A stretch of DNA of 6,002 nt from Candidatus Pacearchaeota archaeon (GTDB lineage Archaea > Nanoarchaeota > Nanoarchaeia > Pacearchaeales > GW2011-AR1): the NCBI GenBank assembly GCA_002690445.1, contig NZER01000260.1, positions 1 to 6,002 on the forward strand, read 5' to 3'. Positions 5,271 through 6,002 of the stretch are shown here, piece after piece. Positions within the stretch are counted from its first letter, which is position 1. Every line of letters starts with the position of its first letter. The notes under the pieces were generated by a model that ran no database searches, had not been told where the DNA came from, and was given only the letters and a program-made list of their open reading frames with translations. The position numbers and the translations under genes were made by a program.

Positions 5271-5651
5271 TTATGAGTGGAATAGGTGACTGACGGCTTC
5301 CTTCAATTCAGCATCGCTCATATCTCCACTCAAAAGGTCCAATGTTAATTTCTCTTGTGTCGCCCATATAGATCCTATCTCGTCGGGCTCCAGGCCATAG
5401 CGACCTGCGAGGGCGTACACTACGTCCTCAACCTTCCATCCAGCCATTGAAGCTAGGCAGATGGCTGCACGACGTCCTAGTTCCACATCAGTCCCCCAGA
5501 GGTTGATGATGTGTCTTGCTGTGAGAATATGTACTGGCGGTAAAGCCTCGAGCCGGCGGTGTTCCTTTCGACGTGCAACGCGTGTATAGACAAAACCAAG
5601 TGCTAGGAGAGCAGCCGCCGATAACAGAGCGATGATTGTAAGAGTAGACAT
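5271..5651 (-). CDS. Small single-pass membrane protein, 126 aa
   Basis: The start is ATG 5651, because a perfect AAGGAGGT lies 5 nt upstream. A longer frame begins inside the GT repeat and has no ribosome site. Residues 3-22 are one membrane span (TIIALLSAAALLALGFVY region), followed at once by a basic stretch (RVARRKEHRR, 24-33), so the C-terminal part should stay in the cytoplasm. Residues 40-126 look like a compact helical domain with an acidic end. The single Cys65 argues against an exported disulfide fold. No family is recognised. The gene has its own cassette (copy 4) upstream and runs convergently toward the tandem gene pair. A membrane-anchored moron or lysis-related role is conceivable, but no motif supports either. 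Confidence 0.75.
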   Translation of the reverse strand: MSTLTIIALLSAAALLALGFVYTRVARRKEHRRLEALPPVHILTARHIINLWGTDVELGRRAAICLASMAGWKVEDVVYALAGRYGLEPDEIGSIWATQEKLTLDLLSGDMSDAELKEAVSHLFHS

Positions 5652-5653
5652 AG

Positions 5654-5664
5654 TCCACCTCCTT
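5654..5664 (-). promoter_or_regulatory. Consensus ribosome binding site deciding the start at 5651
   Basis: On the minus strand a full AAGGAGGT stands 5 nt before ATG. It rules out the longer, in-frame upstream start. Confidence 0.8.
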
Positions 5665-5698
5665 AATATGAACACCCAGAGCCAATCACGATCTCCGA

Positions 5699-5714
5699 GT
5701 GTGTGTGTGTGTGT
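5699..5714. repeat. (GT)8 dinucleotide repeat
   Basis: Eight GT units lie in the leader of the membrane-protein gene, between cassette copy 4 and its ribosome site. On the minus strand the tract directly follows TTGA. Confidence 0.9.
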
Positions 5715-5730
5715 CAAAAGTGAGACTCAG

Positions 5731-5815
5731 GGTTTATGATTACCTTTGTCTCTTCATATACTTATGCCACATTCGGACCCCTGATTTGCGTACTTAGGTT
5801 GGGGGCTAAAAGAAA
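5731..5815 (-). promoter_or_regulatory. Repeated promoter-like cassette, copy 4
   Basis: GGTTTATGATTACCTTTGT (5731-5749), 4 nt, core TCATATACTTATGCCA (5754-5769), 14-nt spacer, ATTTGCGT (5784-5791), then GGGGGCTAAAAGAAA. It is the closest match to copy 2. On the minus strand it lies about 105 nt upstream of the membrane-protein gene. On the plus strand it would only read antisense to the gene ending at 5844, so minus is preferred. TCAGGG (5727-5732) is complementary to CCCTGA (5778-5784, with one extra C). Confidence 0.65.
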
Positions 5816-5842
5816 GGCTCCGACTATTAGCTGAAGCTTTCT
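5807..5842 (-). terminator. Terminator of the gene entering from the right edge
   Basis: On the minus strand AGAAAGCTTC (5842-5833) pairs with GGAGCCTTTCT (5821-5811), about 10 pairs with one bulged C, followed by TTTT. It starts 2 nt after the stop of the gene and runs into cassette copy 4. Confidence 0.6.
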
Positions 5843-5843
5843 A

Positions 5844-6002
5844 TCACTCACCCTTAACTATCCAGTTAAGGGCTTTCGATACGATCTCCATCCCATCGTA
5901 CCAAGGGTCTGAGTAGACCCCTTCCTCCTCGTCCCGCTGCTCCCCTACCAAGCAGCCCATGTCGCCTAGCCCCTTCTCCTGGGCATAGACGAAGAAGTGG
6001 CG
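5844..6002 (-). CDS. 3' end of an unknown gene (partial, 52 codons visible)
   Basis: The minus-strand frame is open from the window edge to TGA at 5844-5846. The visible tail starts RHFFVYAQEKG and ends NWIVKGE. It is acidic in the middle (EQRDEEEG) with several aromatics (YSDPWYDG), and looks like the helical end of a folded protein. No family is recognised and the start lies outside the window. A terminator hairpin follows the stop. Confidence 0.65.
   Translation of the reverse strand, partial: RHFFVYAQEKGLGDMGCLVGEQRDEEEGVYSDPWYDGMEIVSKALNWIVKGE

Noticed and set aside
5652..5717. N-terminal extension of the 126-aa membrane protein through the GT repeat
   Set aside because: The extension starts in the microsatellite, has no ribosome site and would place the consensus AAGGAGGT inside the gene.

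Overview
The window looks like part of a tailed-phage genome or phage-like element with a Gram-negative-type host. This is inferred from style. Genes are small, mostly unrecognisable and packed on both strands. Several encode Gly/Ala-rich, membrane-active-looking proteins of the kind found in virions. One promoter-like cassette recurs four times, and no housekeeping gene is visible. One protein has a Sec-type signal peptide. No hallmark phage gene (terminase, portal, capsid, polymerase) lies here, so the assignment is tentative.

Layout. 2-684 (+): the 3' end of a Tyr/Ala/Gly-rich gene, then a 153-aa unknown gene. 679-1326 (-): a 215-aa unknown gene whose stop abuts the stop of the previous one. 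1327-1405: a short divergent regulatory region with the minimal form of the repeated core. 1406-2158 (+): a 250-aa Ala/Gly/Leu-rich hydrophobic protein. 2160-2185: a terminator that works in both directions. 2221-2799 (-): an exported, cysteine-containing protein with an Ala-Pro linker. 2875-2952: full cassette copy. About 2951-4340: nearly 1.4 kb without a credible gene but full of hairpins, best read as one giant structured non-coding RNA on the minus strand that starts at the next cassette and ends in a terminator hairpin. 4340-4411: cassette overlapped by a near-consensus plus-strand sigma70-type promoter. 4419-5179 (+): two tandem genes that share an N-terminal peptide; the second appears to start at CTG. 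5271-5651 (-): a small single-pass membrane protein. 5699-5714: a GT repeat. 5731-5815: another cassette. 5844-6002 (-): the 3' end of a further unknown gene.

How it fits together. The repeated core (TGGCATAAGTATATG read on the minus strand) lies directly upstream of a minus-strand transcription unit in all four cases: the 215-aa gene, the exported protein, the giant RNA and the membrane protein. The three full copies also share CCTTTGT on one side and ATTTGCGT at an exactly constant distance on the other. Most minus-strand units therefore look like self-contained promoter-gene-terminator modules, similar to phage morons, set between plus-strand, probably structural, genes. The giant RNA recalls the size, hairpin density and phage setting of the GOLLD and ROOL classes, but membership could not be tested and it may be a new class.
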